A stretch of DNA of 64,000 nt, from positions 243,382 through 307,381 of the forward strand of contig CABIZF010000003.1 in assembly GCA_902363135.1 (NCBI GenBank), in the 5' to 3' direction. The notes under the pieces are model-generated. The model did no database searches. It saw nothing but the letters and a program-made list of their open reading frames with translations, and was not told the origin of the DNA. Of the stretch, positions 45,315 to 54,803 are shown in pieces; position 1 is the first letter of the stretch, and each line of letters begins with the position of its first letter. The position numbers and the translations under genes were made by a program. This DNA comes from Lachnospiraceae bacterium. Its GTDB lineage: Bacteria > Bacillota > Clostridia > Lachnospirales > Lachnospiraceae.

Positions 45315-45772
45315 TATCCGATCGGTTATTCGAGTTTTTTTTAATTTCTTCTGAACAACCACTAAAATTGGAATTTCCAGAAGATGCTGAATATATTTTA
45401 GGTGAGTATCTTTCTGAATTATATGGTCTCCTACAAGTAGATGGTTATACCTTAAAAATTGATAAACTTATTTGGAAGCCAGCTAAAATAAAAGTGTGTC
45501 TAGACTATATAGGTCGTATTACAGATAATTTATTATCTAATATAAGAAAATATACAGACCCTTTAATTCCTATAGAAATATCTACGCTATATGTAAATCA
45601 TTATGTAGGCATAAAAATAGAAAATAAAATTGCTGAGCCTTACCGATATCATGGTTCTGGAATAGGAACTAAAAACATAAAAGCAATGATGCAACAAATG
45701 AATGGTTTATGTGAAATTAAATTTGCTTCTGACTATTACTGTATTATTCTCTATTTTCCAATTGACTTATAG
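45302..45772 (+). pseudogene. Histidine kinase, right part (ATPase domain)
   Basis: Frame continues from the left fragment: QIRNLSDRLFEFFLISSEQP. It includes the N-box ITDNLLSNIRKYT (usually N-L-x-x-N) and a G-box, HGSGIGTKNIKAMMQQMNG, then a short end FPIDL. If the element were removed, the H-box part at 32628 and this part would read as one protein. Without the element-free form the kinase is not functional. The strongly AT-rich codon use differs from the neighbouring core genes. Confidence 0.87.
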
Positions 45773-45830
45773 ATATATTATAAAATCTATCAAATAAATA
45801 TTCATACGAATGCAAGCAATTTCATAATCA

Positions 45831-45885
45831 AACAGAGCTTGAGAGACAACCACATTTTCGATTGTCTATCAAGCTCTGTTTATCT
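45831..45885. terminator. Bidirectional terminator
   Basis: AACAGAGCTTGA...TCAAGCTCTGTT, a long stem with loop CATTTTCG, between the converging kinase fragment and the HAD gene. Confidence 0.82.
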
Positions 45886-45909
45886 CTTATTACTTCAGAT
45901 TATTCATTA

Positions 45910-46722
45910 TTACTCTGCCTTTGACTTTGCTAACATAGCAATATCCCCCACACCATTTAAAACCATAGTTGGACGATACGCATAAGTTTTGAGTGTATCC
46001 TTCGTTGAACATCCAGAGAGAACCAATACAGTAGACATACCACTTTCCATTCCTGAAATCACATCTGTATCCATACGATCCCCAACCATTACAGCTTCTG
46101 CTGAATGACATCCAAGCATATTCAATCCTGTTCTCATCATCAGTGGATTCGGTTTCCCACAGAAATATGCCTGTGTACCTGTTGCCATTTCTATAGGTGC
46201 AATCAATGCACGACAAGCAGGAGCAATGCCGTTCTCAATCGGTCCGGAAACATCTGAGTTTGCTCCGATCAACTTTGCACCTTTCAAAACCAAATTCGTT
46301 GCTTTCGTTAATGTATCCAAAGAATAGGATCGTCCTTCTCCCACAACAACATAATCCGGATTCACATCATTCATCGTAATACCTACATCATAAAGTGCAT
46401 TTAACAGACCGGCTTCTCCTATCACAAATGCCGAACAGCCTGCCGCCTGTTCTTTTAAAAAAGCAGCTGTTGCCAATGCACTGGTATAAAAATGTTCTTC
46501 TGGCACATCAAGTCCCATCCTTGCCAGTTTCTGATTTAATTCCCGTGGTGTATACCCACTATTATTTGTCAAAAATAAGTATTCCTTCTTTTCATCATGT
46601 AACCACTGGATGAATTCTGGAACACCTGGCAATATCTGATTACCATGATAAATCACACCATCCATATCGCAGATGAAACCTTTTTTCTCATTAAAATCAA
46701 TTATGGAATTTCCCATATTCAT
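45910..46722 (-). CDS. HAD-superfamily IIA sugar-phosphatase (NagD-like)
   Basis: 270 residues from MNMGNSIIDFNEKKGFICDM. Motif I is FICDMDGVIYHG (nucleophile Asp), motif II LFLTNNSGYTPRE, and motif III/IV KPNPLMM and VMVGDRMDTDVISG. The C2-type cap identifies the NagD subgroup, which hydrolyses nucleotides and sugar phosphates. The start at 46722 follows AGGCAGGG; longer in-frame starts are unsupported. Its neighbour, an AraC regulator, and the lactose genes suggest sugar metabolism. Confidence 0.93.
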   Translation of the reverse strand: MNMGNSIIDFNEKKGFICDMDGVIYHGNQILPGVPEFIQWLHDEKKEYLFLTNNSGYTPRELNQKLARMGLDVPEEHFYTSALATAAFLKEQAAGCSAFVIGEAGLLNALYDVGITMNDVNPDYVVVGEGRSYSLDTLTKATNLVLKGAKLIGANSDVSGPIENGIAPACRALIAPIEMATGTQAYFCGKPNPLMMRTGLNMLGCHSAEAVMVGDRMDTDVISGMESGMSTVLVLSGCSTKDTLKTYAYRPTMVLNGVGDIAMLAKSKAE

Positions 46723-46877
46723 ATATGCCCTGCCTTTCTTTTTCTTTAGAGTATGCCTTGTTCTTTTATTTCTGAAAAATCTATTTCCCACGACCATTTT
46801 AATATCGTATCATACGCACATAAAATCAAATACATAACAGTGTGAAACTAAAGTAAATTTTTCTATCTGCAGAACAT

Positions 46878-47678
46878 TTATGACAACATCTCTTTCACAC
46901 AAGTACTTCGATAATCACTCGGTGATATTTTATATCTTTCTTTAAATACTCGGTTAAATGTTCTCTGACTTTCAAATCCACTATCCAGACAAATATTTGT
47001 AATAGAATCACTCGTATTTTCCAAACGATGGCATGCATAGTTCAGCCTTGCATCGTTAAGATATTGATTAAAGTTTCTATGGAATGTCTTTGAAAAGAGT
47101 CTGGATAAAACATATTTGCTCACGCCCAGATCTTTTGCCATCTCTTCCAGAGAAAACTTCTTCTTAAAATTTGCTGATATATAGGAAACTGTCTGGTAAA
47201 TAAGATCATTGCTCCCCACACTACTCTTTTCTACCAAATTTAATTTTCCTATGCAGCGTGCCAACACAATTTGAAGATATGCCTGTGCAACAGTAATATC
47301 CGACTGTTCTGTCTCTAAAATTGCATTTATAACCCTATATACCTCCGGTTCAACCTTTTCCGCTTTGATGATTGGGTATTCAGGAGCCATGGATTGCATG
47401 ATATCTGCAAATTTGACTATCGTAAATGGCGATGCGATCAGATAAGTCGCTTTATTTACACCGGGTGTCAGTACCTGATAGTGATGAATAACATCTGGAA
47501 ATACAAAGCCTATATCTCCTTTTTCCATATGGTATAGTTCCTGTCCGACACCAAGTTCTAATGCTCCACTTGTTACGCAAACGATCTCCAGTGCATTATG
47601 AAGATGTGGTTCAATATGTTTTGACTTCCTATTTATTGCTATAATCTCCTCTTTTGTGTCAACATATTTTAACTGCAT
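46878..47678 (-). CDS. AraC-family regulator with N-terminal cupin
   Basis: 266 residues from MQLKYVDTKEEIIAINRKSK; AAAGGGGAG precedes the ATG. The N-terminal cupin has HIEPHLHNALEIVCVTSGAL. The C-terminal double helix-turn-helix has FSLEEMAKDLGVSKYVLSRL and the second helix SITNICLDSGFESQRTFNRV then FKERYKISPSDYR. Likely regulates the sugar genes around it; ligand unknown. Confidence 0.92.
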   Translation of the reverse strand: MQLKYVDTKEEIIAINRKSKHIEPHLHNALEIVCVTSGALELGVGQELYHMEKGDIGFVFPDVIHHYQVLTPGVNKATYLIASPFTIVKFADIMQSMAPEYPIIKAEKVEPEVYRVINAILETEQSDITVAQAYLQIVLARCIGKLNLVEKSSVGSNDLIYQTVSYISANFKKKFSLEEMAKDLGVSKYVLSRLFSKTFHRNFNQYLNDARLNYACHRLENTSDSITNICLDSGFESQRTFNRVFKERYKISPSDYRSTCVKEMLS

Positions 47679-47787
47679 GAAATACTCCCCTTTGCAACAT
47701 TTGTCTATATCTTCTTTCGATTTGGCAAGCAATTCTTTTACACCTATCTTATAATCAGCTTGTAAATAAGGAAAGGAGGAATTGCAA

Positions 47788-47865
47788 ATGAGCAACCTAA
47801 AAAAATATCTGAATGACCTTTTAGTATTCTACACTGAATATTTTGAGCATCCTTACCATGTATAA
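47788..47865 (+). CDS. Possible 25-residue peptide with strong ribosome site
   Basis: ATG 47788 follows AAAGGAGGAATTGCAA. The product is MSNLKKYLNDLLVFYTEYFE then HPYHV, amphipathic with aromatic residues. A TATAAT at 47750-47755 may be its promoter. A strong terminator follows at once. It lies between two leftward genes but reads rightward. Too short for confident gene calling; it could be a peptide toxin, a signal, or a leader of an RNA. Confidence 0.45.
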   Translation: MSNLKKYLNDLLVFYTEYFEHPYHV

Positions 47866-47869
47866 ATAC

Positions 47870-47944
47870 TAAAAGGACTATTTTGTGAAAACTGTATATT
47901 TTCTTAAGGCCATTTCACAAAAATGAAGTGGTCCTTTTTTATTT
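47870..47944 (+). terminator. Terminator after the 25-residue reading frame
   Basis: AAAAGGACTATTTTGTGAAA pairs with TTTCACAAAAATGAAGTGGT then CCTTTTTT; the stem is long and ends in a T run. Confidence 0.8.
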
Positions 47945-48029
47945 TCAAAATACAGTTCTATCACTTTATATATAGAAAAAAGCACTGTCTCATCGAGCAA
48001 CGACCAGACAACGCTTTCTCCTGTCAATT

Positions 48030-49427
48030 CTAATTTATGTCTGATGCATCTGTTATTTCATCTGCAGCAATTTCTTTTTCTGCTTTCAGTTTTTTATTTG
48101 CATCTTCTACATTCATTCTTGAAAGTACAAACATAATCAATACATCAAAGATTAACGGAAGCCAAAGATACATAAACTGCATCATATCAAGTGCAGACTG
48201 CGGCTGAGTTGCATTTGTTCCGACATATCCACTGAACTCAAGCATCCATCCAACAACAGCGGTTCCAATACCTCCACCGATTTTTACACCAAGAGAAGTA
48301 CAAGAGTACATCGTTCCGTCAATTCTCTTTCCCTGCGTAAGATAAGTGTATTCAGAGCAAGATGCGATAACTGCATTCATATCTCCCTGCCATGGTCCCT
48401 GACCTAAGGCTGCAAGAGCTGTAAATGCCATCATCAGCGGAACACTGCCCATATATCCGGCAACAACAACAAGTGCTCTACCGATGACTGCTAAGACGTA
48501 ACCTCTTAAGTTCAGTTTATACATACCTTTCCACTTACCAACTAATGTCGGTGTGAAAATCAGGGCAATGATCAGTGGAATATTTACTGCCCATGCAAAT
48601 TGTCCAAACAAATTCTTATTTTTCAGTACCCATGTCATGTAATAAATGCCAGCTCCAATCATGGCACCATATAACTGCTGTAAAATATATGTTCCACAAA
48701 TCATCATGTAATATTTGTTTTTGACAAGAAGCTTGAATGCCTGTACCATTCCATACTTTTCATTATCATTCTTTACTTCTCCTTCATTAAGTTCTTCCTC
48801 CGGAAGTTCCTTAACAGAAAGTGCTGAAATCGTATTTACGACCAAACCAATGATTGCATAGATAATAGCAACCGTTCTCCATGCCGCAGCATCTCCACCA
48901 CATTTATCTACAAATCCAACTGTAATCGCCTGAATCAGAAGACTTGTTGAAAATGCAAAAATAAAACGGTAAGATCCCATCTGTACACGCTCTTTGCTGT
49001 TCTTTGTAATCAGTGACGTAAGTGCTGAATAAGCAATATTGTTTGCTGTATAAAACACACCATTTAACAGTGTATAAGAAATAAAGAACCATGCATATTT
49101 AGCCGTTGTTCCCAAACTCACCGGTACTGTAAAGCAGCCGACCAGCGTAATGGCACAACCAATATATCCGTATAGCATCCAGGGTTTCGCTTTTCCCATT
49201 TTACTGTGTGTTTTGTCAATCATTGATCCAAAAAATATATCCGTAAAACCATCAAATAGTTTTGATACGGCAATCAGGGTACCCACGACACCTGCAGCAA
49301 GTCCTACCGAGTCCGTCAGATAGGGCATCATAAAAGATGTCAGGAAGGCATAGACTACATTACCTGCAATATCACCTGATCCGTATCCAATTTTGTTATA
49401 CCATTTCAAATACTTTTTTTCTTCCAT
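48030..49427 (-). CDS. GPH-family sugar:cation symporter (probable lactose permease)
   Basis: 465 residues, 12 membrane helices, glycoside-pentoside-hexuronide family. N-terminal KWYNKIGYGSGDIAGNVVYA and the cytoplasmic loop SKLFDGFTDIFFGSMIDKTH then SKMGKAKPWML (R/K-D-x3-D-x4-RT.. type) are diagnostic. It follows lacZ by 167 bases, so lactose or another beta-galactoside is the likely substrate. It lacks a C-terminal IIA domain. Confidence 0.92.
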   Translation of the reverse strand: MEEKKYLKWYNKIGYGSGDIAGNVVYAFLTSFMMPYLTDSVGLAAGVVGTLIAVSKLFDGFTDIFFGSMIDKTHSKMGKAKPWMLYGYIGCAITLVGCFTVPVSLGTTAKYAWFFISYTLLNGVFYTANNIAYSALTSLITKNSKERVQMGSYRFIFAFSTSLLIQAITVGFVDKCGGDAAAWRTVAIIYAIIGLVVNTISALSVKELPEEELNEGEVKNDNEKYGMVQAFKLLVKNKYYMMICGTYILQQLYGAMIGAGIYYMTWVLKNKNLFGQFAWAVNIPLIIALIFTPTLVGKWKGMYKLNLRGYVLAVIGRALVVVAGYMGSVPLMMAFTALAALGQGPWQGDMNAVIASCSEYTYLTQGKRIDGTMYSCTSLGVKIGGGIGTAVVGWMLEFSGYVGTNATQPQSALDMMQFMYLWLPLIFDVLIMFVLSRMNVEDANKKLKAEKEIAADEITDASDIN

Positions 49428-49516
49428 CGAATTTCTTTGCTCCTCATCTTCATCGCACTTAGAATCTCAATATGTCTAACCGTATGATGTCTAATTCTAA
49501 TTTTTTCTCTGTTTTT

Positions 49517-49559
49517 GTCTGATTGCTCTGTATATCCGGACTTTACATTGCAATCAGAC
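49517..49559. promoter_or_regulatory. Intergenic hairpin between lacZ and the symporter gene
   Basis: GTCTGATTGC pairs with GCAATCAGAC. No T run on the coding strand, so it may protect or tune the downstream mRNA rather than terminate. Confidence 0.5.
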
Positions 49560-49594
49560 TATCCTTCTTTGTTTACGGGTTACATGAAACTTTA

Positions 49595-52500
49595 TTATCC
49601 CTTTACATACGGTATCAGCGTAAACTGGAACCGGAATAATACATCATCAAATCGGTACTGATCCAATACAACTGGACCACAACTATTAGAACCAATGCCA
49701 TTTAATGCGTAGTCAACACAGAATACTACACTATCTGATTCTATTAATTCATAATTATGCGTTTTCTTCTCAAGTTCTTCCTGTGTATAATAAGAAGCAT
49801 TGAATGAAAATGCCTTTTCTGCGGATGCCACAATTCCATATCGGCTGTTGTTAAGCTCTACATATTCACAATCATAATGGCTTCCATTTTCCTGTGGACG
49901 GATATAGTCCTCATGTAAATCCCCTACATCTGCCCGGTACAAACCGTGGCTCGCAGCCTGATGTTTATCACAATAACTTTCCTGTGGTCCCATTCCAAAG
50001 TATCTTACAGCTGAAAGTTTTTTATCCAGGAACATCCTCACACCAAATCTCGGAAGATCCGGGAATTCATCGTCTTTTGTTACTGCAATATCTGCATCAA
50101 TCTTTCCAGCAGCTTCTATTTTCCATGTAATCGTCACATCAAGAATCTTCTGTACTGTCTCTGCCACAACGGAAGCATGGCTTGTAATCTTCACACCATG
50201 TTTTCCCTGCACAACCTCTGTCGTATAGGCTCTTGTGTAAGCCTTATCATAGTGGGCTTTCTTCCATTCAGACTTGATGTACATATCGTTATCTGTTGGA
50301 GCTCTCCAAATATTTAATTCCATCGGATGGTTCAAGTATTCCCGCCCTGCGAATTTCATCTCTGTAAAGAGTGCAGTACGTTTGTCTATGGTATAAGCAA
50401 ATTCACGCCCCTTGATATGGATCTGTGTATCATTTTCATTTACCTGTAACTCAGAGTCCACTGCTGTTTTTTGTAGCCATTTCTCAGCAAGTTTACATTT
50501 TGCACCGTCTTTGCTTACCTCAATTTCATCGAATCCAAGAATATGGTCTTCATCCAACAGTGGCAATTCCTTTTTCAGATGGTAAATAAATTTTAAATAA
50601 CATTTTCCACTCTCTGGCACATTGATTTTAAGGTTTATTTTTCCTTCACTGTGTGGTGCTGCTGAAACTTCTGGAAGTTTACCTTTGCTGATTACAAGCC
50701 CGTCCTGCGTCAGTTCATAACTGATCTTCACATAATCTTTCAAGTCATCAAAATCCATGTAGTTATGAAGCACCAGTTCTCCGCTTTCTTTGTCATAGGA
50801 AATAACCCTTGCCGGGCGATAAACATTCTTGTATTCCAAAAGTCCTGTATGTACCGTTCTGTCCGGATATACTAATCCATCCATACAGAAGTTGCCATCA
50901 TGAATTTCTTCGCCATGGTCGCCCCCATAAGCATATATAGTCTTTCCATTCTCAGCAGTTCCATGAGCAATCGCATGGTCACACCATTCCCAGACAAAGC
51001 CGCCGCACATTTTATCATTATCCTGAATCATCTGGAAGTAATCTTCAAAATCTCCAGGTCCGTTTCCCATACTGTGACAGTACTCTACCAAAAGAAAGGG
51101 TTTGCTTCCATCTTTATCCAGATATTCCTGAATTTCGGAAAGCGCCGGATACATCCGGCTGTACACATCCAGATTGCTGTAATCATATGTTTCATCATAA
51201 TTACGGTATCTTGCACTCTCATATTGTGTGATGCGGTCTGGATCAAAATTCTTTGTCCATTCCAGTGCTTTTTCAAAGTTGCAGCCATAAGCACTCTCAT
51301 TTCCCATTGACCACATAACAATACAGAAACGGTTTTTGTCACGTTCCACCATGAGTTTTACGCGATCAACGATTGCCTCTTCCCATGCCGGATCATCTGC
51401 AATCATCTCATTCCATCGTTTGAACCGATTGTAATCGGTGTCTTCTTTTCTGTAGATCATAAATGGACCATGAGCTTCAATATCTGCTTCATCTATCACC
51501 ATGAATCCATACTTGTCACACATTTCATAGAAAAATGGTGCGTTCGGATAGTGGCTGGAACGGATCGCATTAAAATTATGCTGCTTCATTAACGTAAGAT
51601 CGGTTGTGAGCTGTTCCAGACTGATTGTAAATCCAGTAACCGGATCGGAATCATGTCGATTGACACCACGGAATTTAATCTTCTGTCCATTTAGGTAAAT
51701 GACCTGGTCTTTAATCTCTATCTTTCTTAATGCAATGTGATCTACAATTACTTCATTCTCTGTTTCAAGAATCAGTTTATATAAATATGGATTTTCTGTA
51801 TTCCAAAGTTCCGGGCTTGCAATTTCTAATACAGCTGTTCCTTCTTCAGCAATACTTCCTAGTGCTACAACTGCTCCGTTTCTATCTTCAATCGAAATTT
51901 TTACATTTAAGGGAGAGTAGAATTTCATTTCAATTTCTACTTTCGCAAGCATATCCTCAATTCTTGTTTTAATATGATAATCACTGATTGCCTGTTTTGG
52001 ACGTTTCAAAATGTACACATCCCGGAAAATACCACTCATACGGAATTTGTCCTGATCTTCCAAATAGGAACCATCACACCATTTCATTACCAACACTGCC
52101 ACCGTATTCGTTCCATCCTGAAGTACATCGGTAACATCAAACTCACTGGTCATATGTGAAACCTGGCTGTATCCTATGTAAGAGCCATTGATCCATACAT
52201 AAAAGCAGCTGTCTACTCCTTCAAAGTTCAAAAAAGCTTTTGATGCTTTCTCATCTCTGCTGTACTCAAAATTATGTACATAAGCTCCACACGGAATATC
52301 CTGTGGCACATATGGTGGATCAAACGGAAACGGATACCGGATGTTTGTATACTGGTGTGTATCATATCCTGCCATCTGCCATACACTTGGAACCTGAATC
52401 TCATCAAAATTTTCTGTATCATAATTCTTCTCAAAGAAAGAATCCTGAATGTCATAGATGCTGTTAAAATACTGGAATTTCCAAGTTCCATTCAATAACT

Positions 52501-52633
52501 GCATACGATCTGATTCTTCTCTGTGTTCCACCAAGTTATCCATTCTTTTGGATGCCGGAATATAATAGGCTCTGGCTGGCATTGTGTTTTCGTGCAGTAC
52601 GCTTAGACTTTCATAATAACGTGGTACGATCAT
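49595..52633 (-). CDS. lacZ: Beta-galactosidase, GH2
   Basis: 1012 residues. Hydrolyses lactose. Five-domain LacZ layout: sugar-binding domain (GYSQVSHMTSEFDVT), Ig-like domain, TIM barrel with LNGQKIKFRGVNRHDSDP, acid/base Glu in WSMGNESAYG (near 445), nucleophile Glu in FLLVEYCHSMGNGPGDF (near 517), and the C-terminal beta sandwich (bgal small chain; FGMGPQESYCDKH). AGGAGAGC precedes the ATG. It is divergent from the AraC gene at 52834, with an inverted repeat in between. Confidence 0.97.
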   Translation of the reverse strand: MIVPRYYESLSVLHENTMPARAYYIPASKRMDNLVEHREESDRMQLLNGTWKFQYFNSIYDIQDSFFEKNYDTENFDEIQVPSVWQMAGYDTHQYTNIRYPFPFDPPYVPQDIPCGAYVHNFEYSRDEKASKAFLNFEGVDSCFYVWINGSYIGYSQVSHMTSEFDVTDVLQDGTNTVAVLVMKWCDGSYLEDQDKFRMSGIFRDVYILKRPKQAISDYHIKTRIEDMLAKVEIEMKFYSPLNVKISIEDRNGAVVALGSIAEEGTAVLEIASPELWNTENPYLYKLILETENEVIVDHIALRKIEIKDQVIYLNGQKIKFRGVNRHDSDPVTGFTISLEQLTTDLTLMKQHNFNAIRSSHYPNAPFFYEMCDKYGFMVIDEADIEAHGPFMIYRKEDTDYNRFKRWNEMIADDPAWEEAIVDRVKLMVERDKNRFCIVMWSMGNESAYGCNFEKALEWTKNFDPDRITQYESARYRNYDETYDYSNLDVYSRMYPALSEIQEYLDKDGSKPFLLVEYCHSMGNGPGDFEDYFQMIQDNDKMCGGFVWEWCDHAIAHGTAENGKTIYAYGGDHGEEIHDGNFCMDGLVYPDRTVHTGLLEYKNVYRPARVISYDKESGELVLHNYMDFDDLKDYVKISYELTQDGLVISKGKLPEVSAAPHSEGKINLKINVPESGKCYLKFIYHLKKELPLLDEDHILGFDEIEVSKDGAKCKLAEKWLQKTAVDSELQVNENDTQIHIKGREFAYTIDKRTALFTEMKFAGREYLNHPMELNIWRAPTDNDMYIKSEWKKAHYDKAYTRAYTTEVVQGKHGVKITSHASVVAETVQKILDVTITWKIEAAGKIDADIAVTKDDEFPDLPRFGVRMFLDKKLSAVRYFGMGPQESYCDKHQAASHGLYRADVGDLHEDYIRPQENGSHYDCEYVELNNSRYGIVASAEKAFSFNASYYTQEELEKKTHNYELIESDSVVFCVDYALNGIGSNSCGPVVLDQYRFDDVLFRFQFTLIPYVKG

Positions 52634-52743
52634 AAATAGCTCTCCTCCAATACATATACTTTTTTGTTCTTTGTTTCCCTAAAGCAAACCTTATACTTTA
52701 CTTTTTTGTTTACGTTCCTTAGTTATGCTATATATAGCTTATC

Positions 52744-52777
52744 CTAATCCGCAAAACATGTCTATGAATTGGATTAG
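52744..52777. promoter_or_regulatory. Inverted repeat in the lacZ/AraC divergent region
   Basis: CTAATCC (52744-52750) and GGATTAG (52771-52777) with a 20-base spacer, in the 200-base gap between the divergent genes. A plausible AraC-type regulator operator; it lies upstream of a TACAAT -10-like box of the AraC gene. Confidence 0.55.
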
Positions 52778-52833
52778 ACAAAATATGCACTAAATGATAC
52801 AATGATAAAAAGTGCGAAAAGAGGTGCTGTCCT

Positions 52834-53697
52834 ATGTATTTGAACACCGGTTATTTGAACCACTCACATATGGATTTCAAAGACAAAAGTCGCCCTCTGG
52901 TTATAGGAAGTTGCGGTACTTACCGCCTTTCCAGCCATCCAAAGTTACCAACCTACCGTCCAAGGGGACGCCTGGATTATCAGATTATCTATATCACTGC
53001 TGGTTGTGGGCATTTTCATTTTGATAATGTAAATAACGAAACGATTCTTCCAGCCGGCAACATTGTACTGTACAGACCGAAAGAACTTCAGAAATATGAA
53101 TATTACGGAGAAGATAAGACAGAAGTATACTGGATTCACTTCACAGGAAGCAATGTGAAAAATATCTTACGTCAATATGGGTTTCCGGATAAAGAACGTG
53201 TCTTTCAAGTGGGTACATCTAATGAATATGAACAAATTTTCAAACGTATCATTATCGAGCTCCAACGCTGTCAAGATAATTATGAGGAAATGCTTGTCCT
53301 TTTGCTACGTCATCTTCTGATCAGTTTCCACCGGGAACTGACAAGAGAGCACGTATTAAAAAATGAATATCTTGATCATGAGATGGATAATGCTGTTACC
53401 TTTTTCAGTGAAAACTACAATCAAAATATCAATATTGATGATTATGCTGCCTCACGAGGCATGAGTGTCAGCTGGTTTATCCGAAACTTCAAAAAATATA
53501 CCGGTTCTACACCAATGCAATTCATTGTGGGAATCCGTATCAACAATGCTCAGATGTTACTTGAAACAACAACTTATTCCATCAATGAGATTTCTAAGAT
53601 TGTCGGATATGATAACCAGCTTTATTTCAGTCGGCTTTTTCACAAGTTGAAAGGATATTCGCCGAGAGAATACCGAAAGCTGAGAAACAAATTCTGA
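52834..53697 (+). CDS. AraC-family regulator of the lactose genes
   Basis: 287 residues. N-terminal cupin-like AraC_binding domain (RGRLDYQIIYITAGCGHFHF, PAGNIVLYRPKELQKYEYYG). The C-terminal double helix-turn-helix has INIDDYAASRGMSVSWFIRN and YSINEISKIVGYDNQLYFSR then LFHKLKGYSPREYR. Divergent from lacZ, the classic arrangement for a sugar-responsive activator. GAGGTG precedes the ATG. Confidence 0.93.
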   Translation: MYLNTGYLNHSHMDFKDKSRPLVIGSCGTYRLSSHPKLPTYRPRGRLDYQIIYITAGCGHFHFDNVNNETILPAGNIVLYRPKELQKYEYYGEDKTEVYWIHFTGSNVKNILRQYGFPDKERVFQVGTSNEYEQIFKRIIIELQRCQDNYEEMLVLLLRHLLISFHRELTREHVLKNEYLDHEMDNAVTFFSENYNQNINIDDYAASRGMSVSWFIRNFKKYTGSTPMQFIVGIRINNAQMLLETTTYSINEISKIVGYDNQLYFSRLFHKLKGYSPREYRKLRNKF

Positions 53698-53788
53698 AAT
53701 CCACAAAGAGGATACCACCGAATTATCAAAACAATGATTTGTAATATCCTCTTCTCACTTTTGCTATAGGCTTCCTCCTTTTTTACAT

Positions 53789-53827
53789 GAAAAAAGCAGC
53801 TAACCTATTTTTCATAGACTAACTGCT
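53789..53827 (-). terminator. Terminator of the RelBE operon
   Basis: On the minus strand AGCAGTTAGTCTAT pairs with ATAGGTTAGCTGCT, followed by TTTTTT. Confidence 0.82.
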
Positions 53828-53851
53828 CGTGTTTTAGTTCCATATTCTGTT

Positions 53852-54190
53852 TTAATTTACTGAAACGTCTTCTGTTTGGCTTAACTGTTTATGAACATCA
53901 CGTCCACCATACATAATTCGCACTACATATACCGCTTCAGTTTCATCATCTGTTTTGTAAAATACCAGATAATTATCCACCGGAAAGAATCGAAGTCCTC
54001 TGCTGTGCCACGGTTCTTCCTCATAGAGCCGATTTCTGTTCGGCATAGTATCCAGCTTCCGAATTGCCGTCATAATCCGCTCTGTCTGTCCTGCAGCATT
54101 CTCTGGAGCTAACAGTTCCTCTGAAATATATCTGAAAATATTTCGCAGATCTTTCTTTGCTCCTGCTGTATACATCACTTTATATTTCAT
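53852..54190 (-). CDS. RelE/ParE-family toxin
   Basis: 112 residues. Begins MKYKVMYTAGAKKDLRNIFR with the ParE/RelE fold, and has RGLRFFPVDNYLVFYKTDDE and VYVVRIMYGGRDVHKQL, the C-terminal strand motif R-I-x-x-G-R-D. It either cleaves mRNA on the ribosome or poisons gyrase. It overlaps its antitoxin gene by four bases (ATGA type). Confidence 0.93.
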   Translation of the reverse strand: MKYKVMYTAGAKKDLRNIFRYISEELLAPENAAGQTERIMTAIRKLDTMPNRNRLYEEEPWHSRGLRFFPVDNYLVFYKTDDETEAVYVVRIMYGGRDVHKQLSQTEDVSVN

Positions 54191-54495
54191 ATACCAAATT
54201 CCTGTTTCATTTCTGCTTCAACTTCATCTGCTGAATACACTCTGCCAGCCTTAATATCTTCCATGCCTTTTTCTATTTCTGCATTGAACTGTTCCTTTGT
54301 CAGAGAACCATATGCCACAGGCTCCTCATAAGCTGGAAGTTTCATTTCAAAAGGAATTCCTCTCTGGAGCACAATCTGTCTCAGAAACATTCCTACTGCA
54401 TTGGACATTGGAATTCCAAGTCGATCAAGCACCTGCTCTGCCTGTTCTTTTACTTCAGGTTCGACACGTGCAAATACATTTGCTGTTCTTGCCAT
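54187..54495 (-). CDS. RelB/DinJ-family antitoxin
   Basis: 102 residues from MARTANVFARVEPEVKEQAE; GGAGGCGAT precedes the ATG at 54495. Ribbon-helix-helix N-terminus with AEQVLDRLGIPMSNAVGMFL and RQIVLQRGIPFEM, the DinJ signature. It neutralises the RelE-like toxin and represses the operon. The promoter (TTGCAA/TATAAT) is just upstream. Confidence 0.94.
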   Translation of the reverse strand: MARTANVFARVEPEVKEQAEQVLDRLGIPMSNAVGMFLRQIVLQRGIPFEMKLPAYEEPVAYGSLTKEQFNAEIEKGMEDIKAGRVYSADEVEAEMKQEFGI

Positions 54496-54520
54496 AGATA
54501 TCGCCTCCTCTTTTTTCTTC

Positions 54521-54549
54521 ATTATATCTTGTTTGATTGCAAGTTGCAA
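54521..54549 (-). promoter_or_regulatory. RelBE promoter
   Basis: Minus strand TTGCAA (54544-54549), 17 bases, TATAAT (54521-54526). Repeated TTGCAA around the -35 could be part of the antitoxin operator. Confidence 0.75.
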
Positions 54550-54576
54550 GCGATTCGCAATCTGTTTTCGTAATTT

Positions 54577-54803
54577 CATACATCGGCAGACGGCAGGTGG
54601 CAGATAAGGTATCTATAAAAATCTGCATTTGCTTCAATGACTCTGCCACCTGTCATTCTTTTAATCGAATACTGTTCTCCTGCTTTTCATTTACTTGGTA
54701 CTCCAACTCATTCTTCATCCTGCTTCTCACATCACGCATGACTCATAAATTCCAGATCTTCGTCGTCAATCTTATCTGAAAACATCCATACATTACCGCT
54801 CAT
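54577..54803 (-). other. Chain of tiny overlapping reading frames
   Basis: Three coupled frames: MSGNVWMFSDKIDDEDLEFM then SHA (54732-54803, start overlaps the XRE stop, AGGAGG upstream); MRDVRSRMKNELEYQVNEKQ then ENSIRLKE (54653-54739); and MTGGRVIEANADFYRYLICH then LPSADV (54577-54656). They look like pieces of element-borne small genes. The last is framed by an inverted repeat (GACAGGTGGCAGA with TCTGCCACCTGCC). Not assigned a function. Confidence 0.4.
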
